From contig CAJUPI010000092.1 in NCBI GenBank assembly GCA_910588125.1, forward strand, positions 1 through 8,503: a stretch of 8,503 bases of DNA. Direction: 5' to 3'. How positions within the stretch are numbered: the first letter of the stretch is position 1; every line of letters begins with the position of its first letter. A model generated the notes under the pieces. That model saw nothing but the letters and a program-made list of their open reading frames with translations. It made no database searches and was not told the DNA's origin. Below, piece by piece: positions 6,338-8,503 of the stretch. The stretch is from an uncultured Lachnospiraceae bacterium. Lineage in GTDB: Bacteria > Bacillota > Clostridia > Lachnospirales > Lachnospiraceae. The translations under genes were made by a program, and so were the position numbers.

Positions 6338-6430
6338 AATGCACCGAGCCAAAACTGTGTCGTCAGGGTTCTGGCAACTGCGAAGAACCGGCTCATGAGG
6401 AGAAGGCCGGTCGGAAGCAGAGTAGTAAAA
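6338..6430 (+). promoter_or_regulatory. Structured 5' leader of greA with alternative hairpins
   Basis: The predicted untranslated leader is about 110 bases long. GGTTCT (6367-6372) can pair with AGAACC (6384-6389). GAGCC (6346-6350) can pair with GGCTC (6390-6394), stacking on the first stem across a 16-base bulge. A competing stem forms between CCGGC (6388-6392) and GCCGG (6406-6410) and uses some of the same bases. No T-run follows either structure, so these are not intrinsic terminators as they stand. I matched it to no known riboswitch or T-box. In E. coli the greA leader yields the small RNA GraL, so a regulatory leader here would have precedent, but homology is not implied. Confidence 0.3.
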
Positions 6431-6449
6431 AAGGAAGGAAATGAGTAAC

Positions 6450-6932
6450 ATGGCGGAAAAGAAAAATATTTTAACCTATGCAGGTCTGAAGCAATATGAA
6501 GATGAGCTGCAGGATCTGAAAGTAAACCGGAGACGGGAAGTAGCGCAAAAGATTAAAGAGGCCAGGGAACAGGGGGATTTGTCTGAAAACGCAGAGTATG
6601 ATGCGGCCAAGGATGAACAGAGGGATATTGAACTCCGGATTGAGGAGCTGGAAAAGCTTTTAAAGAATGCAGAAGTGATCGATGAAGATGAGATAGATAT
6701 TAATAAGATCAGTATCGGCTGCAAGGTTAAGGTTTATGATGCCGATTTTGATGAGGAAATGGAATTCCGGATTGTGGGTTCCACAGAGGCGAATAGCCTG
6801 CAAAACAAGATTTCCAATGAGTCTCCGGTTGGTCAGGCACTGTTGGGAAAGAGCGTGGGTGACGTGGTGAATGTGGAGACGCAGGCCGGAGTGATTCAGT
6901 ATAAGGTGTTGGAGATTCAGCGGGTTTCATAA
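6450..6932 (+). CDS. greA: Transcription elongation factor GreA
   Basis: GreA inserts its coiled coil into the secondary channel of RNA polymerase and stimulates cleavage of backtracked transcripts. The 160-residue length matches the family. Residues 1-76 form the antiparallel coiled coil. Its tip motif, REQGDLSENAEYD, carries D43 and E46, the equivalents of the acidic pair D41 and E44 in E. coli that coordinates catalytic magnesium. The C-terminal FKBP-like domain (about 83-160) has the GreA signature ISNESPVGQALLGKSVGD. I preferred ATG 6450 because family members begin MAEKKNILTY. The in-frame ATG at 6441, adding MSN, is possible: the AAGGAAGG tract (6431-6438) sits 2 bases before 6441 and 11 bases before 6450. 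The gene has its own consensus promoter and is followed closely by lysS, so the two should form an operon. Confidence 0.96.
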   Translation: MAEKKNILTYAGLKQYEDELQDLKVNRRREVAQKIKEAREQGDLSENAEYDAAKDEQRDIELRIEELEKLLKNAEVIDEDEIDINKISIGCKVKVYDADFDEEMEFRIVGSTEANSLQNKISNESPVGQALLGKSVGDVVNVETQAGVIQYKVLEIQRVS

Positions 6933-6963
6933 AAGGGATACCATTATGATAAATCCACGAAAA

Positions 6964-6969
6964 GAGGAG
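6964..6969 (+). promoter_or_regulatory. Ribosome binding site deciding the lysS start
   Basis: GAGGAG lies 6 bases before the ATG at 6976, close to ideal. An in-frame ATG at 6946, with AAGGGA 7 bases upstream, would add 10 residues (MINPRKEEQK). The downstream start has the better Shine-Dalgarno match and gives a normal-length synthetase. Confidence 0.6.
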
Positions 6970-6975
6970 CAGAAA

Positions 6976-8490
6976 ATGGGCGAACAGCAGAAGCAGCAAA
7001 AAAAGCAGAGCCACGAGCCGGATTTAAATCAGTTGTTAAAAGTGCGTCGGGAAAAGCTGGCAGAGCTCCAGGCAGCAGGCAATGATCCGTTTCAGATAAC
7101 AAAATATGATGTGACCGTCCATAGCGCGGATGTGAAGGAGTGCTATACACAGTGGGAGGGCAAGCGGGTATCGATTGCCGGGAGAATGATGTCCAAACGT
7201 GTGATGGGTAAGGCATCTTTCTGCAATATCCAGGATTTGAAAGGGAATATTCAGTGTTATATAGCGCGGGATGACTTAGGAGAAGATAGCTACAAGGCAT
7301 TTAAAAAAATGGATATCGGTGACATCGTTGGCGTGGAAGGGATTGTATTTACCACAAAGATGGGAGAGATTTCCATTCATGCAAGCTCTATGATACTGCT
7401 TTCTAAGAGTTTGCAAATTCTGCCGGAGAAGTATCATGGATTGACAAATACAGATATGCGCTACCGCCAGCGATACACGGATTTGATTATGAACGAGGAC
7501 GTGAAGAAGACATTTGTCATGCGTTCAAAGATCATCAGCAGTATTCGCCGGTATTTGGACGATCTGGGTTTTTTAGAGGTGGAGACGCCTATGCTGGTCA
7601 GCAATGCAGGCGGCGCGGCGGCGCGGCCATTTGAGACCCATTATAATGCCCTGGACGAGGATGTAAAGCTGCGGATTTCCCTGGAGCTGTATTTAAAGAG
7701 GCTGATTGTCGGAGGTATGGAGCGGGTCTATGAGATCGGCCGTGTGTTCCGAAATGAGGGGCTGGACACCCGTCATAATCCAGAATTTACCTTGATGGAG
7801 CTGTATCAGGCATATACAGATTATAACGGCATGATGGATCTTACCGAGAATATGTTCCGTCATGTGGCTCAGGAGGTTTGCGGAACTACCAAAGTGCCGT
7901 ATGCAGAGGAGATCATTGATCTGGGGGCTCCTTTTGAGCGGCTGACCATGATTGATGCGATCAAAAAATATAGTGGCATTGATTTCAATGAAATCCGGAC
8001 TACCGAAGAGGCGAAAAGGCTGGCCGATGAAAAGGAAGTCCACTACGAAGCCCGCCATGAAAGAGGAGATATTATCAATCTGTTTTTTGAGGAGTTCGTA
8101 GAGGAACATTTGATTCAGCCTACCTTTATTATGGATCATCCGGTGGAGGTGTCTCCGTTGACCAAGAGAAAGCCGGATAAGCCGGAGTTGGTGGAGCGGT
8201 TTGAGCTGTTTATCTATGGCCGGGAGATGTGCAATGCCTATTCGGAACTGAATGATCCCATTGATCAGCGGGAGCGGTTCAAAGCGCAGGAGGCGGCACT
8301 GGCGGCCGGGGATGAAGAGGCGAATACGACCGACGAGGATTTCCTGAATGCGCTGGAGATCGGGATGCCGCCGACGGGGGGAATCGGGTATGGAATCGAC
8401 CGGCTTGTTATGCTGTTGACGAATTCGCCGGCGATTCGGGATGTTTTATTGTTCCCGACGATGAAAACGCTTGGCAAAGAAAACCAGTAA
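6976..8490 (+). CDS. lysS: Lysyl-tRNA synthetase, class II (LysRS)
   Basis: This 504-residue cytoplasmic enzyme activates lysine with ATP and charges tRNA-Lys. A glutamine- and lysine-rich extension (1-20) precedes the helical linker and the anticodon-binding OB-fold (about 64-150). The class II core then runs from about 160 to the end. FLEVETPML (199-207) belongs to motif 1. GRVFRNEG with R256 and R259 is motif 2, followed by the characteristic LDTRHNPEFT. GIGYGIDR (469-476), with R476, is motif 3. The gene is complete and its stop is 13 bases before the window end. It follows greA after a gap of 43 bases with no terminator, so it should be read from the promoter at 6303. I see no T-box leader ahead of it. 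An alternative start lies at 6946. No extra C-terminal fusion domain is present. Confidence 0.97.
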   Translation: MGEQQKQQKKQSHEPDLNQLLKVRREKLAELQAAGNDPFQITKYDVTVHSADVKECYTQWEGKRVSIAGRMMSKRVMGKASFCNIQDLKGNIQCYIARDDLGEDSYKAFKKMDIGDIVGVEGIVFTTKMGEISIHASSMILLSKSLQILPEKYHGLTNTDMRYRQRYTDLIMNEDVKKTFVMRSKIISSIRRYLDDLGFLEVETPMLVSNAGGAAARPFETHYNALDEDVKLRISLELYLKRLIVGGMERVYEIGRVFRNEGLDTRHNPEFTLMELYQAYTDYNGMMDLTENMFRHVAQEVCGTTKVPYAEEIIDLGAPFERLTMIDAIKKYSGIDFNEIRTTEEAKRLADEKEVHYEARHERGDIINLFFEEFVEEHLIQPTFIMDHPVEVSPLTKRKPDKPELVERFELFIYGREMCNAYSELNDPIDQRERFKAQEAALAAGDEEANTTDEDFLNALEIGMPPTGGIGYGIDRLVMLLTNSPAIRDVLLFPTMKTLGKENQ

Positions 8491-8503
8491 AATCAAGGGT
8501 TTG

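Noticed and set aside
6361..6430. Faint resemblance of the greA leader to a small SRP RNA (GTCAGG, then GGAAGCAG)
   Set aside because: The fragments are too far apart and do not form the conserved domain IV hairpin with its tetraloop.
6338..6449. A T-box or known riboswitch ahead of greA-lysS
   Set aside because: No T-box sequence (AGGGTGGNACCGCG) and no conserved core of a riboswitch class I know is present.
5918..6451. A 177-residue minus-strand ORF across the dusB end and greA promoter
   Set aside because: It is antisense to conserved DusB sequence and to the consensus promoter, with no ribosome binding site or recognisable motif.

Overview
The window is an ordinary chromosomal housekeeping segment. 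It most likely comes from an anaerobic, gut-type Clostridia of the Lachnospiraceae. The assignment rests on four things: moderate GC content; purine-rich Shine-Dalgarno sites ahead of most genes; the gene order dusB-greA-lysS and dnaE-pfkA; and a small acidic protein that resembles a family (DUF6145) I know mainly from Lachnospiraceae. This is a judgement from sequence appearance, not a database search. Every confident gene is on the + strand.

Layout. Bases 1-280 hold no confident gene. They contain a perfect 10-bp inverted repeat and a weak minus-strand ORF candidate. dnaE (281-3757, GTG start) encodes the alpha subunit of a C-family DNA polymerase III. Its PHP domain keeps all nine metal ligands. 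After a 115-base gap with no clear terminator comes pfkA (3873-4847), an ATP-type 6-phosphofructokinase with an unusual TIDLD catalytic motif. A hairpin at 4921-4956 separates pfkA from a tightly coupled pair: a 106-residue DUF6145-like protein (4985-5305) and dusB (5302-6306), a tRNA-dihydrouridine synthase. A consensus sigma-A promoter (TTGACA, 17-base spacer, TATAAT) begins on the stop codon of dusB. It should drive greA (start 6450, transcript cleavage factor) and lysS (start 6976, class II lysyl-tRNA synthetase) after a roughly 110-base leader with hairpin potential.

Functionally the segment joins replication (DnaE), glycolysis (PfkA), tRNA modification (DusB), transcription elongation (GreA) and tRNA charging (LysS). 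I see no insertion sequence, phage gene, CRISPR array, tRNA or rRNA, and no convincing undescribed multi-gene system. The points most worth checking are the intact PHP site, the PfkA substitution, the strong promoter plus leader ahead of greA, and the hairpin that may lie inside the leader of the DUF6145-dusB transcript.
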